A stretch of DNA of 64,000 nucleotides, from NCBI GenBank assembly GCA_034422075.1, contig DAOUJX010000060.1, positions 1 through 64,000 on the forward strand. The letters run 5' to 3'. Below, piece after piece: positions 27,030 through 35,874 of the stretch. Source of the DNA: S34-282 sp034422075. Its GTDB lineage: Bacteria; Chloroflexota; Dehalococcoidia; Lucifugimonadales; Australimonadaceae. The position numbers and the translations under genes are program-made. The notes beneath the pieces were generated by a model. The model was not told the origin of the DNA. It did not search any database and saw nothing but the letters and a program-made list of their open reading frames with translations. Every line of letters starts with the position of its first letter. Positions within the stretch are counted from its first letter, which is position 1.

Positions 27030-28451
27030 ATGGCCACCGCCGCGCGCACGCGCACCAGGCTCACCACGCCGCTTGTCGCCATCGTCGGGCGGCCCAACGT
27101 GGGCAAGTCCAGCCTCTTCAACGCGATGGTGGGCCGGCGCGAGGCGATAACGTCCGACATCGCCGGCACGACGCGCGACCGCGTCACGGACGCCGTCGAG
27201 TACAGAGAGCGGCGGCTGCTGCTCGTCGACACCGGTGGCCTCGTGCCGGAGCCGGACGAGGAGATGGAGGCGCAGGTCGCTTCGCAGGTGGGAGCAGCAC
27301 TTGCGGAGGCGGACGCCGTCGTCTTCGTCGTCGACGTAGTCGCAGGCGCCACACATGCTGACCGCGCCATAGCCCAGCGCCTACGCGAGACGTCCATCCC
27401 CGTCATCCTCGCTGCCAACAAGGTGGACGGGCAGCGCCAAGAAGCGTTCGCCCTCGAGATGCACGAGTTGGCGATGGGCCCGCCCATCCTGGTAAGCGCC
27501 ATTCACCGCACCGGCATCGACGACCTGTTCGAGCGCGTCGTAGACACGCTGCCGCCGTCGAGCGATGAAGCGCAGACCGGGCGGCTGCCGCGCTTCGCCA
27601 TCGTCGGGCGCCCCAACGTAGGCAAGTCGTCCATTGCGAACGCCATCCTGGGAGAAGAGCGCGCCATTGTCAGCGCCGTGCCTGGGACGACGCGCGACGC
27701 CGTCGACGGCGAGCTGAGGTTCGAGGGGCGCGAGGCGGTCATCGTCGATACCGCCGGCCTGCGCAAGCGCGGGGCCGTGGCGCCTGGCATCGAGCGCTAC
27801 AGCGTCCTGCGTGCCATCCGCGCCATCGACGACTGCGACGTCGCCATTCTCGTGCTCGATGCGACAGAGCCCGCCACGGCGCAGGACCTGCACATCGCCG
27901 GCCAGGTCATGGAGGCGTTCAAGGGCGTCGTCGTTGCCGTCAACAAGGCCGATTTGCTCGAGGGCGAGGGAGAGGAGGTCGACCCGCGCAGCGCCCGCCG
28001 CACCGTGCTCTCGCGCCTCCATTTCATGGAGTACGCGCCTGTGGTCGTCACCTCGGCCACGCAGGGACGAGGCATCGACCATTTGCTGCGGACGGCGTTC
28101 GCGGTGTATGAGGAGAGGATGGCGTGGACGCCCCCGTCGCGGCTGATGCGCGTGGTGATGGATGCCGTCGGGCGTCATCTGCCGCCAAAGCAGGGACGAC
28201 GCGCGCTCAAGATCTACCGCGTCAAGCAGGAGGCCGTCGGCCCGCCCACCTTCGTCTTCTACTGCAACAACCCCTCGCTGATGCACTTCTCCTACGAGCG
28301 CTACCTGGAGAACGCGCTGCGCGATGCGTTCGGGTTCGAGGGCAACCACCTGCGCCTGGAATTCCGGGGCAAGGGCAAGCTGCACGTCATCGGCGGCCAC
28401 CGGACGGGGCGCGACGCCGCGCGCAATCCGCCGCCGCAAAAAAGGGGATGA
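27030..28451 (+). CDS. der: Ribosome biogenesis GTPase Der (EngA)
   Basis: Double Era-like GTPase needed for 50S assembly, 473 residues. The first G domain has GRPNVGKSSLFNAMVGRR, DTGGLVPEPDEE and NKVDG; the second has GRPNVGKSSIANAILGEE, DTAGLRKRG and NKADLLEGEG. The C-terminal KH-like domain (about 360-445) carries YRVKQEAVGPPTFVFYCNNP. Start ATG follows GGAGCACACTCC. plsY begins one base after the stop. Confidence 0.96.
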   Translation: MATAARTRTRLTTPLVAIVGRPNVGKSSLFNAMVGRREAITSDIAGTTRDRVTDAVEYRERRLLLVDTGGLVPEPDEEMEAQVASQVGAALAEADAVVFVVDVVAGATHADRAIAQRLRETSIPVILAANKVDGQRQEAFALEMHELAMGPPILVSAIHRTGIDDLFERVVDTLPPSSDEAQTGRLPRFAIVGRPNVGKSSIANAILGEERAIVSAVPGTTRDAVDGELRFEGREAVIVDTAGLRKRGAVAPGIERYSVLRAIRAIDDCDVAILVLDATEPATAQDLHIAGQVMEAFKGVVVAVNKADLLEGEGEEVDPRSARRTVLSRLHFMEYAPVVVTSATQGRGIDHLLRTAFAVYEERMAWTPPSRLMRVVMDAVGRHLPPKQGRRALKIYRVKQEAVGPPTFVFYCNNPSLMHFSYERYLENALRDAFGFEGNHLRLEFRGKGKLHVIGGHRTGRDAARNPPPQKRG

Positions 28452-28452
28452 C

Positions 28453-29058
28453 GTGGACTACTGGTGGCTGATACCCATCGCGTACGGCGCGGGGAGCGCG
28501 CAATGGGGGCTCGTGGTGGTCCGCCTCCTGCGCGGCGTCGATGTCCGCGACTACGGCAGCGGCAAGACGGGCGTGACCAACGTGCTGCGCGCGGCCGGCT
28601 GGCCCGCCGCTGCCGGAGTGCTCATCGCCGACGCGGGCAAGGGCGTACTGCCCGTCGTCGCCGCGCGCCTCCTCTCCGACGACCCGTGGTTGCACGCCAG
28701 CGTGGCGTTCGGGGTGATAGTCGGCCACATCCTGCCGCTCTTCTCCGGCTTTCGCGGCGGCCGGGGGATTGCGACAGGCGTGGGGACGGCGTCGGCGCTC
28801 GACCCGTGGATGGCGCTGGTGGGTTTGGGCGTCTTCCTGCCCGTCGTCGGCATCTCGCGCTACGTCTCGCTCGGCTCCGTGCTATCGGTCGCCGCCGTGG
28901 TCATCGCCTTCGCCGTGACGATAGCCACCGGAGTCCACCCCACACCCTACCTCTGGTATGCCATAGGGGGCGGCGTCACGATCATCTGGATGCACCGCGA
29001 GAACATCCAGCGCATCGTGCAGGGGACGGAGCGTAAGCTGGGACAGCGAGTGATGTAA
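28453..29058 (+). CDS. plsY: Glycerol-3-phosphate acyltransferase PlsY
   Basis: Acyl-phosphate-dependent acyltransferase for the first step of phospholipid synthesis, 201 residues with five membrane segments. The three conserved loops are visible: SGKTGVTNVLRAAGW, FSGFRGGRGIATGVG and the final HRENIQRIVQGTERKLG. The start is GTG 28453, one base after der; earlier in-frame codons lie inside der. The first loop has GKTGVTN where the family usually has GNIGATN. Confidence 0.9.
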   Translation: MDYWWLIPIAYGAGSAQWGLVVVRLLRGVDVRDYGSGKTGVTNVLRAAGWPAAAGVLIADAGKGVLPVVAARLLSDDPWLHASVAFGVIVGHILPLFSGFRGGRGIATGVGTASALDPWMALVGLGVFLPVVGISRYVSLGSVLSVAAVVIAFAVTIATGVHPTPYLWYAIGGGVTIIWMHRENIQRIVQGTERKLGQRVM

Positions 29059-29068
29059 AAGGGGGCCG

Positions 29069-30052
29069 CTAGGGCTTCCTATACACCGCCGTTACCCAGT
29101 CACCGTCCGTGTGGGTCTCTTCAAGGCGCAGGTGGGCGCGGGCGAACGCCGCCTCCACCTCTTCCCGGCGTGAGGCGAGAATGCCGGAGCCGATGAGGAC
29201 GCCGCTCGGCCGCAGAGCGTCGCGCAACGGTTCGGCGAGCGCGACAAGCACCGCACCGCTAATGTTTGCCACCACGACATCAGCCGCCCCAGCGGCGGCG
29301 CGCTCGTGTGGAAGCGTCCCCAGGTGGACTCGCACGACCGTGCCGACGGCGTTGGCACGGACGTTGCGGCGCGCAGCGCGCACGGCGACGGCGTCGAGCT
29401 CAAGGGCAACGACGGTCCCCGCACCGAGCCGGGCAGCGGCAATCGACAGTATCCCCGACCCGGCGCCAATGTCAGCGACGTGCGCGCCCTGCGCCACCCT
29501 CTGCTCCATGCACTCCAACACGCGCCGCGTCGTCGGGTGATGGCCCGTGCCGAACGCAAGGCCGGGGTCGATTTCGACGGTGAGGTCTCCGCCGTGCTGC
29601 TCGTGCCTTGCCCACGGAGGGGTAACGACGATGCGCCGCCCAACCCGCAGCGGCATGAAGTGCGCCTTCCATGCCTCTTCCCACTCTTCTTGGCGTACCT
29701 CGCGCTCTTGGAGCGGCTCCGTGCCTGCCAGTTGGGAGACGAGGTTGACACCGATGTGGAGCAGCTCTCGGCTGCGCCGGTAGCGCGGCGATTGGGGCAG
29801 GTAGGTGCGCAGTGTCGCCTCTTCGGGCGTCGGGCGAGGTTCGCCTTCGTCAGGGCTGTAGGAGGCGGCCTCCTCAATTACCGCGCCTCCCTTGCCATGG
29901 CGCTGGAAGAGGGCGGCGATAGGCTCGACGTACTCGAAGGGAACAGTGACGAAGAGCTCGAGCCAGGGCTGCTTGCGGCGCGCGCCCTGGGATAAGCCGG
30001 CGCTAGCCGTCGTGCGCGCCGTTCTTCTTGAAGGAGGCCTGGAGCTGCTCAA
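29069..30052 (-). CDS. prmA: Ribosomal protein L11 methyltransferase
   Basis: SAM-dependent trimethylase of L11, 327 residues. An N-terminal substrate domain contains WLELFVTVPFEYVEPIAALF; the linker region includes EEWEEAWKAHFMPLRVGRRIVVTP; the catalytic domain has GLAFGTGHHPTTRRVLECME, motif I DIGAGSGILSIAAARLGA, and the catalytic VVANISGAVL. No canonical start exists after the dnaJ stop, so translation must begin inside dnaJ; ATG 30052 gives a 50-base overlap. The dnaJ-prmA order is common. Confidence 0.92.
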   Translation of the reverse strand: MSSSRPPSRRTARTTASAGLSQGARRKQPWLELFVTVPFEYVEPIAALFQRHGKGGAVIEEAASYSPDEGEPRPTPEEATLRTYLPQSPRYRRSRELLHIGVNLVSQLAGTEPLQEREVRQEEWEEAWKAHFMPLRVGRRIVVTPPWARHEQHGGDLTVEIDPGLAFGTGHHPTTRRVLECMEQRVAQGAHVADIGAGSGILSIAAARLGAGTVVALELDAVAVRAARRNVRANAVGTVVRVHLGTLPHERAAAGAADVVVANISGAVLVALAEPLRDALRPSGVLIGSGILASRREEVEAAFARAHLRLEETHTDGDWVTAVYRKP

Positions 30053-31082
30053 TGAGTCGGCGCTGCTCCTTGCTGAGCTTGGTAGGGGTCTGAACGCGAA
30101 CGGTCACGACCTGTTCGCCGCGCTTCTGCGACCGGATGTTCGGCACGCCCAGCCCCCTCAGCCGGAATTCGTGCCCGTGCTGCGTCCCCGCCGGCACCCT
30201 TAGCCGGTGCGTTCCTCCGAGCGTCGGCACCTCGACTTCGTCCCCCAAAGCCGCCTGCGGGAAGGTTAGGTCAAGCTGGTAGTGGATTTCTGTGCCGTAG
30301 CGTCCGAACACCTTGTGCCGCTGCACACCCACCTCGACGAGCAGGTCCCCGTCGGGTCCCCCATTCTCGCCGACGTCGCCTTGTCCGGGGAGCTTGAGAA
30401 CGGTGCCGTCGTCGACGCCGGCGGGCACGTCGACCTGCAGCGTGCGAGTGGCGCGGATGCTTCCGGCGCCCCTGCAGTTCGAGCAGGGCAAGGTGACGAC
30501 GTCGCCGAGGCCGTGGCAGACGGAGCAGGCGCCCTCGGTGACGTACTGACCGAAGAAGGCGCGCTGAGCGCGGCGCACCCGTCCCGTACCGTTGCAGGCG
30601 GTGCAGCGCGCGGGCGGATGGCCGGGCTCGCTGCGCGATCCGCCGCAATGGCTGCAGCGGTCGATGCGCGTGACCTGCACCTCCTTGGTCGTGCCGAACA
30701 CGGCCTCTTCGAAGGTGATGGTGGCGTGCGCCTCCAGCGTGCGGCCCCTGCGCTGGCGCGTCGCCTGCGACGCTGCGCCGCCTCCGAAGAAGGCGTCGAA
30801 GATGTCGCCGAATCCGCCGAAGACATCGCCAAAGCCGTCGAAGCCGCCAGCCCCGGAGCCCGTGCCGGCGTGGCCGAAGCGGTCGTACTGGCGGCGCCGC
30901 TCTGGGTCGCTGAGCACCTGGTAGGCCTCGTTAACCTCGCGGAAGTGCTCAGCAGCATCGGGCGACTTGTTGCGGTCGGGGTGAAACTCGAGCGCCTTGC
31001 GCCGAAACGCCTTGCGTACTTCCTCTTCGCTGGCGTCGCGCACTACGCCGAGCACCTTGTAGTAGTCGAGTTTGGTGGTCAT
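30003..31082 (-). CDS. dnaJ: Chaperone DnaJ
   Basis: Hsp40 co-chaperone, 359 residues. The J domain (about 5-70) has HPD in EFHPDRNKSPDAAEHF; a Gly/Phe-rich region follows (GAGGFDGFGDVFGGFGDIF); the zinc-finger domain has four CxxCxGxG-type repeats beginning CSHCGGSRSEPGH, CTACNGTGRV, CSVCHGLGD and CSNCRGAGS. A C-terminal substrate domain follows. It lies 27 bases after hrcA on the same strand, a heat-shock operon without grpE or dnaK. Confidence 0.95.
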   Translation of the reverse strand: MTTKLDYYKVLGVVRDASEEEVRKAFRRKALEFHPDRNKSPDAAEHFREVNEAYQVLSDPERRRQYDRFGHAGTGSGAGGFDGFGDVFGGFGDIFDAFFGGGAASQATRQRRGRTLEAHATITFEEAVFGTTKEVQVTRIDRCSHCGGSRSEPGHPPARCTACNGTGRVRRAQRAFFGQYVTEGACSVCHGLGDVVTLPCSNCRGAGSIRATRTLQVDVPAGVDDGTVLKLPGQGDVGENGGPDGDLLVEVGVQRHKVFGRYGTEIHYQLDLTFPQAALGDEVEVPTLGGTHRLRVPAGTQHGHEFRLRGLGVPNIRSQKRGEQVVTVRVQTPTKLSKEQRRLIEQLQASFKKNGAHDG

Positions 31083-31109
31083 CGATTGCTCAACCTGCGA
31101 GCACGGGTC

Positions 31110-32165
31110 CTACGCCCCTGTCTCGTCTAGCGCCAGCGCCAACTCGCCCATGACGTCGGCCAGGAGGCGGACGGACGCAATGGCGGTGGCGTAGTCCATC
31201 CGCGTCGGGCCAATGACGGCGACGGCGCCCGACTCGCTGCCCGTTCCGCCGTAGCGTGAGAGCACAAGGCTGTATGGGTGAAGGTGCTTGTTGGCGTTCT
31301 CGGAGCCGATGATGACCCGCACCTCGCCCGGGCGGAGTTGCTCCGCTACTAGGTCGCGCAGGGTCGCCTCGTCCTCCAGCACGGCGACTGCCTCACGCGC
31401 GTGGCTGCCCTCGACGAACTCCGGCTGGCTGAGCATGTGGCGCAGGCCGGCGACGAAAGGGTGCTCGGCCGCGGCCGAGGCATGCACGCGCATCACGCGG
31501 CTTGCCTCGTCCACCGCCGCATCGGCGAAGTCGTTGGCGCCCCGCTGCGATGCCCACACCGTCTGCACATCATCGGTTGCTGCGCCTCGTAGGCTATCGG
31601 TCAACAGGCTGGAGAGCTGCGCCAGTTCCTCCGGTGTGACGTCGTCGGGAGCCTGGATGGTGTGCTGCAGCACGTGGCCTTCGTGCAGCACCAACACGAG
31701 CAGAACGTGGCTGCCGTAGAGGTGGACGAGGTGAAGTTGCCTGATTCGCGCATCGCGCAGGCCGGGCGGCGCGGCGACGGCGACATTGTGCAGCGCCCCG
31801 GAGAGCACGGTGGCCGCCGTGCGTGCGGCGCCCTCGAAGTCGGCGGCGTCGAGGTGCGCCATTTCATCGCGTACGCGCCGCTCGAACGCAGGCGAGGGCT
31901 GCGCCGCCTCGGTCGAGCGCTCGACGTAGAATCGGTAGCCGCGGTCGGCAGGTACACCGCCGGCGGAGGTGTGGGGGCGGACGATGAAGCCACGCTCCTC
32001 CAACTCCGCCATGTCGTTGCGGATGGTGGCGGGGCTGACCTTAAGCGAGTGGCGTTTGACGATCTGCTGCGATGCGACGGGCGCAGCGGTGCGTATGTAG
32101 TCGTGGACAAGCAACCGTAGAATCGCCTGTCGGCGCTGATTCAGGGTGATGGCGTCCGTTGCCAT
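31110..32165 (-). CDS. hrcA: Heat-inducible repressor HrcA
   Basis: Represses heat-shock genes by binding CIRCE operators; 351 residues. The N-terminal winged helix reads RRQAILRLLVHDYIRTAAPV and SLKVSPATIRNDMAELEERGF; the C-terminal GAF-like part ends in GPTRMDYATAIASVRLLADVM, the conserved HrcA tail. First gene of the hrcA-dnaJ-prmA unit. No CIRCE inverted repeat was seen in the 90 bases upstream. Confidence 0.93.
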   Translation of the reverse strand: MATDAITLNQRRQAILRLLVHDYIRTAAPVASQQIVKRHSLKVSPATIRNDMAELEERGFIVRPHTSAGGVPADRGYRFYVERSTEAAQPSPAFERRVRDEMAHLDAADFEGAARTAATVLSGALHNVAVAAPPGLRDARIRQLHLVHLYGSHVLLVLVLHEGHVLQHTIQAPDDVTPEELAQLSSLLTDSLRGAATDDVQTVWASQRGANDFADAAVDEASRVMRVHASAAAEHPFVAGLRHMLSQPEFVEGSHAREAVAVLEDEATLRDLVAEQLRPGEVRVIIGSENANKHLHPYSLVLSRYGGTGSESGAVAVIGPTRMDYATAIASVRLLADVMGELALALDETGA

Positions 32166-32201
32166 GAGCGCGCTGCCGTCTTCGTAGCGTAGTTTTCTGA
32201 C

Positions 32202-32229
32202 TTTATCGCGGTGTGCGCATGAGGGTCAA
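32202..32229 (-). promoter_or_regulatory. Sigma-70-type promoter for hrcA-dnaJ-prmA
   Basis: Minus strand: TTGACC (32229-32224), 16-base spacer, GATAAA (32207-32202), 37 bases before the hrcA start. It lies between hrcA and the transposon end at 32263, so the insertion left this promoter intact. Confidence 0.5.
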
Positions 32230-32252
32230 CAGAGCGAATCGGCCTGCGCCGA

Positions 32253-32262
32253 CACCCTAACT
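32253..32262. repeat. Left target-site duplication
   Basis: CACCCTAACT directly outside the left end of the element; the identical 10 bases occur at 40281-40290 directly outside the right end. Confidence 0.85.
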
Positions 32263-32279
32263 GGCTTTGCACAGAAACC
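32263..32279 (+). repeat. Left terminal inverted repeat
   Basis: GGCTTTGCACAGAAACC, identical over 17 bases to the reverse complement of 40264-40280. Confidence 0.88.
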
Positions 32280-32319
32280 CCCGCCCGCGCGCGAGTTTTT
32301 GTGCATGCCGCTTGGGATT

Positions 32320-33621
32320 TTATGCAGATGCGGTTTGCCGAGGGATGAGCAGGTCCATCATGCCCAGCTCGTAGGATGCGTGAATCAGCACGCTGATGTT
32401 GTGGCAGAGGAACTTGAGCAGGACTTCGTTGACCTGGGCGACGGGCGTCCGTGACCGGACGGATGCCCCGTACTTGTTCTTGACCATGCTGAAGGTGCTC
32501 TCGACGTTGGAGCGCTTGTGGTAGTGCGCACTGAACTCTTCGCTGTTGAACTTGACGTAGTGATAGTACCGCTCCCACTGGCTGTCCCGTGGCAGGTCTG
32601 GTGACACAGGGCGGGACTTGGCTTTCAGCGGGATGTACGCCCTCGCGCCGACTGCCTCGACCGCACGCACGTTCGCCCTGCTCAGGTAGGCTTTGTCGGC
32701 GGAGACCTCTTCGATGTTGAAATGCCGCGCCGTCGCCTCCACGAAGGGCGCCAGGTAGCGGGTATCGTTGGTCGGGGTTGCTGTCGCCTCTGCCTGGGTG
32801 ATGATGTTCGTCTTCACACCGCAGATCGCGTGAGCCTTGACCCATAGGATGTTGCGGATTGGTCTCCCCCACTTGTGGTCAAAGTAGCGGCCGTAGACCG
32901 ACGTGCCGAACCCCGTGGAGTCAATGGCGAAATCGTGCTCTACCGCAGCCAGGGGGATGGCGCTCTGCTCGATGAGCTGCTTCAGTACGGGAGTCAGCGC
33001 TGGGTCTTCCATGTACTTCCACAGCGACGCCACCGAGGGGGCCTTGGCAATGAGGCCGTCCGTGTTGGCGCTCCGAATGCCCGTCATGGCCCGCCTGGTC
33101 GAGAATCCCCCGTAGACCTTGAGGCTTGCCGCAAATACCACATCGGACAACGGCAGGCGGGGCCGCCCCGTTCCGCTGGCTGGAGGCTGCTCGATGGTGC
33201 TGCAAAGGTCGCGGAGCAGGGTCGCAAAGTGCTCTTGCTCGTGCTCCTGCGCTGCGTTGTAGAGCGCCCAGGGCTGGCCATAGGTGGTGCCGGTTGGGAG
33301 CGTTTCCAGGTCGGCTCCCAGCCCCAACTGTCCGTCCCGTCGTTTGACGACCATTTGGACAGCGTAGATGTGCTTGCAGAGGCCCGGCCGTTCCTCAAAG
33401 TCTGGGCAACTGCAATAGGGCTCGGCGCGGTCGACGAGGACATAGTAGGTGCCTTTGCCGGACTGGCTGGGCACCTTGTAGCCCCTTCCGGACTCCCTGA
33501 TGGGCGCGAGCGCTGCTATGGCCATTCCGCGCTGCTTGCGGCCCGCGTCTCCGTCGTCGGGTGCTCCGGGGCCCAAAGCAGTGATGAGGTTGGGGTCAAA
33601 GTCGAGTCGCTGATTCTTCAT
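32320..33621 (-). CDS. DDE transposase with N-terminal SWIM zinc finger
   Basis: Transposase of the surrounding element, 433 residues from ATG 33621 (AGGTGA upstream; GTG 33645 would add 8 residues). Counting from GTG 33645, a SWIM finger has Cys 78, Cys 80, Cys 90 and His 92 (YCSCPDFEERPGLCKHIY). The catalytic triad is probably Asp 242 (FAIDSTGFG), Asp 317 (VSADKAYLS) and Glu 382 (RSNVESTFSMVKNKYG), the last in an IS4/IS5/IS1182-like context. All three are present, so it may be active. It ends 41 bases inside the left terminal repeat and is transcribed away from the passenger genes. Confidence 0.88.
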   Translation of the reverse strand: MKNQRLDFDPNLITALGPGAPDDGDAGRKQRGMAIAALAPIRESGRGYKVPSQSGKGTYYVLVDRAEPYCSCPDFEERPGLCKHIYAVQMVVKRRDGQLGLGADLETLPTGTTYGQPWALYNAAQEHEQEHFATLLRDLCSTIEQPPASGTGRPRLPLSDVVFAASLKVYGGFSTRRAMTGIRSANTDGLIAKAPSVASLWKYMEDPALTPVLKQLIEQSAIPLAAVEHDFAIDSTGFGTSVYGRYFDHKWGRPIRNILWVKAHAICGVKTNIITQAEATATPTNDTRYLAPFVEATARHFNIEEVSADKAYLSRANVRAVEAVGARAYIPLKAKSRPVSPDLPRDSQWERYYHYVKFNSEEFSAHYHKRSNVESTFSMVKNKYGASVRSRTPVAQVNEVLLKFLCHNISVLIHASYELGMMDLLIPRQTASA

Positions 33622-33656
33622 CTGTTCACCTATGGCGAGCACCACAATCTAGGCAC

Positions 33657-33673
33657 ACAGTACTATACATTGT
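33657..33673. promoter_or_regulatory. Operator-like repeat 1
   Basis: ACAGTACTATACATTGT, a partial dyad (ACAGT/ATTGT), 15 of 17 identical to the copy at 33712-33728, 55 bases apart. It lies in the divergent intergenic space between the transposase and the HTH gene. A TTGACA for the transposase direction lies next to it (33688-33683 on the minus strand). Confidence 0.55.
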
Positions 33674-33711
33674 ATGGTATTGTCAATTTCTAGCCGGAAT
33701 CTGTTGCGTTG

Positions 33712-33728
33712 ACAGTCCTATACACTGT
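33712..33728. promoter_or_regulatory. Operator-like repeat 2
   Basis: ACAGTCCTATACACTGT, with perfect 5-base dyad arms ACAGT/ACTGT. It overlaps the TTGACA at 33709-33714, the likely -35 of the HTH gene, so a protein bound here would block that promoter. Best candidate binder is the HTH protein encoded 17 bases downstream. Confidence 0.55.
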
Positions 33729-33744
33729 CTCTTACTGTCCTGTC

Positions 33745-33984
33745 ATGAACGACGTGCAGCGGAAGATTGCGGCTCTACAAGAGCGGGGTTGGACCTTGGC
33801 CGCCATCGCCGATGAGCTTGGCGTGACGCCTAATGCCGTCGAGAAGTGGAAGGCCGGCGTCCGCAACGCTACCAACCTCAAGTCCATTCTGGAGCACTTG
33901 GAGCGGCTGCAGCACCGGCAACGTATCCCGAAGCAGCGCCGATACCAACTGGGGCGTTCACACAGAGCCGTGAGGAGTCGTTGA
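33745..33984 (+). CDS. Small helix-turn-helix protein
   Basis: 79 residues. WTLAAIADELGVTPNAVEKWKAG (about 17-39) is a helix-turn-helix of the Xre/sigma-like type; the C-terminal half is rich in Arg and Gln. It is divergent from the transposase across two operator-like repeats and is probably an autoregulator controlling transposition or the passenger genes. Its stop overlaps the next small start (TGATG). Confidence 0.75.
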   Translation: MNDVQRKIAALQERGWTLAAIADELGVTPNAVEKWKAGVRNATNLKSILEHLERLQHRQRIPKQRRYQLGRSHRAVRSR

Positions 33985-34052
33985 TGGCTAAAGGCAAGAG
34001 CTTCAATTGGGATCGGCCCAAGCGCTGGGAGCGCAAGGTAGTGGAGGCCTAG
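33984..34052 (+). CDS. 22-residue peptide, translationally coupled
   Basis: MAKGKSFNWDRPKRWERKVV plus EA. The ATG overlaps the HTH stop codon and AGGAG lies seven bases before it, so translation by coupling is plausible. Basic and Trp-containing. It ends 4 bases before the methyltransferase start. Function unknown; it could be a leader peptide. Confidence 0.4.
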   Translation: MAKGKSFNWDRPKRWERKVVEA

Positions 34053-34056
34053 CGTT

Positions 34057-35623
34057 ATGGGCGCTAAAGAACGCCGTGCTTCTCGCGCGCGCGTGACGAG
34101 TCCGCGCCTGCGGCCCCCCCCCGAGTCCATACCTAGGGGGACATGCCCTCGTCTGCGCGGACAACCTCGACATACTCAAGGGACTGCCCCCCGAGTGCGT
34201 TGACCTCATCTACTTAGACCCCCCCTTTCAGAGCAATCAGTTCTATGTTGCCGCCTTCGGCGACAAGGGGATGGTGGCGCGGCAGTTGCGCGACATATGG
34301 CGCTGGACTGCAGGGACGCAGACAGCGTTCGACAGCCTGCCACACGGCCAGTTGCTTGACACTCTACAGGGTATTCGCTTGCAAGTAGGGGAGAAGTCGC
34401 CAATGGCCGCGTATGCGGTGTTCATGGGGCGGCGGCTTGCTGAGATGAGAAGGGTGCTCAAGCCGACGGGGAGCATCTATCTACATTGCGACTGGCACGC
34501 GAACGCCTACCTACGGCTGCTCATGGATGCAGTGTTTGGGGCAGGCAACTTCAGGAATGAGATCGCGTGGTGCTATGACACGGCTGGGCGGACGCAACGC
34601 TACTGGAACCGCAAGCACGATTCCATTTTCTTCTACTCAAAGATGCAAGGGTGGACGTTCAACCCATTACGCATCCCTCGGCGCAACCTAACGGAAGGTT
34701 GGGAATCGTGGTATTCGCTTACTGATGAGGATGGGCGCCGGTATCAAATAGACGGCAAGGGGTACAAGTACTACGCAGATGAAGGGCGCTTGGCAAATGA
34801 CTGGTGGGATGATCTTCCCGCCCTGCACGCCCATAGGGATGAAGAACGAATAGGCTACCCCACACAGAAGCCGGTTGCCCTGCTGGAGCGCATCATCAAG
34901 GCCAGCAGCAACGCAGGTGACCTAGTGCTCGACCCATTTTGTGGGTGCGGTTCTGCGGCGGATGCAGCATACGCCAATGGCAGGCGCTACCTCGGTATCG
35001 ACATCAGCGGGATCGCGGTACGTGTTATGCAGCAGCGAATGGAGTCGCGCGGCGATTCCCCATCGGTCTATGGGCTGACGTGGGATGAGATGGAATGGGA
35101 GGAGTTCGAGTATCGAGCACTCGCGCAGCGCGACGACGTGGAGGACGGTATACCAGGCTGGGCATGGGCAGAGGACAGGGTAGCAGCGCTGCTAAACGCG
35201 GTGCCGAACGAACGCAAGGTGGGCGACGGCGGCGTGGACGCGCGCTACTACGGCGCGATGGACATCGAACAACAGCAGGGAATCGTGATTCCCATACAGG
35301 TGAAGATGCACCGCACGGCCTCGGTTGGGCGCCCCGACATGGATCGGCTGTTGGGCACGCAGACTGCGATGCAGAACCGAGGCGTGCACGCGCCGATGTC
35401 CCTCATGGTGAGTCTCTACCCGCCGCCGGAGTCCCTGCGTGTGTTTGCGATGGAGCAGGGGCGGGTGGCGCTGACGACACACGAAGGTGGGCATGAGGAA
35501 TACCCGCGTATGCAGGTATTGAGCGTGGAGGAGATGTTGAGGCACGGAGAACGTCCGAAGTTGCCACCAGTGGACCCTCGCTCACTCGTCGGCGATACAC
35601 AAACCCGAACCTCATTGGTCTAG
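34057..35623 (+). pseudogene. DNA methyltransferase fused to PD-(D/E)XK-like nuclease, frameshifted at a C9 tract
   Basis: Translation from ATG 34057 runs in one frame to a run of nine C (34114-34122); the methyltransferase continues in the next frame. Removing one C joins them into a protein of about 521 residues. Motif IV is DPPF (34217-34228) and the SAM-binding motif I DPFCGCGSAADAA comes later, the beta-class order of N6-adenine or N4-cytosine methyltransferases. The C-terminal 160 residues contain KVGDGGVDARYYG and, 20 residues on, IPIQVK, matching the D...QxK core of Mrr-like nucleases. No ATG, GTG or TTG precedes DPPF in the downstream frame; the first start, 34271, excludes it. Either a sequencing error, a dead gene or a phase-variable OFF state. 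Confidence 0.75.
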
Positions 35624-35696
35624 ATGCGCCGACGGCGTAAGAGCATCCTCACCTTGGCCACAGACAATTGAAGTCTTCCACCGGCTCGCATCGACG

Positions 35697-35723
35697 TTTT
35701 GTCCCTCTCGACATCGGACAAAA
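35697..35723. repeat. Inverted repeat after the methyltransferase gene
   Basis: TTTTGTCC and GGACAAAA (8-bp arms, 11-base loop) 73 bases after the methyltransferase stop. It may end transcription or act as a binding site; the 251-base gap 35624-35874 holds no other gene. Confidence 0.4.
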
Positions 35724-35803
35724 GGGTGGACGCTCGACATCTGATTGACGCCCCACAAACCGTGATGAGACCATCCATGGCGAGGATACGTTTCCATCAT
35801 TGT

Positions 35804-35832
35804 TTGTTATTGTTAGTCAGTTAGTGTAAAAT
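35804..35832 (+). promoter_or_regulatory. Promoter for the AAA ATPase gene
   Basis: TTGTTA (35804-35809), 17-base spacer, TAAAAT (35827-35832), 42 bases before the ATPase ATG. AT-rich context unlike the host DNA. Confidence 0.5.
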
Positions 35833-35874
35833 CCATCACATGACCGATCGGGCGCACGAGAGAGGCAGAGCCAT

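Noticed and set aside
32166..32262. CIRCE operator in front of hrcA
   Set aside because: No TTAGCACTC-N9-GAGTGCTAA or close variant is present.
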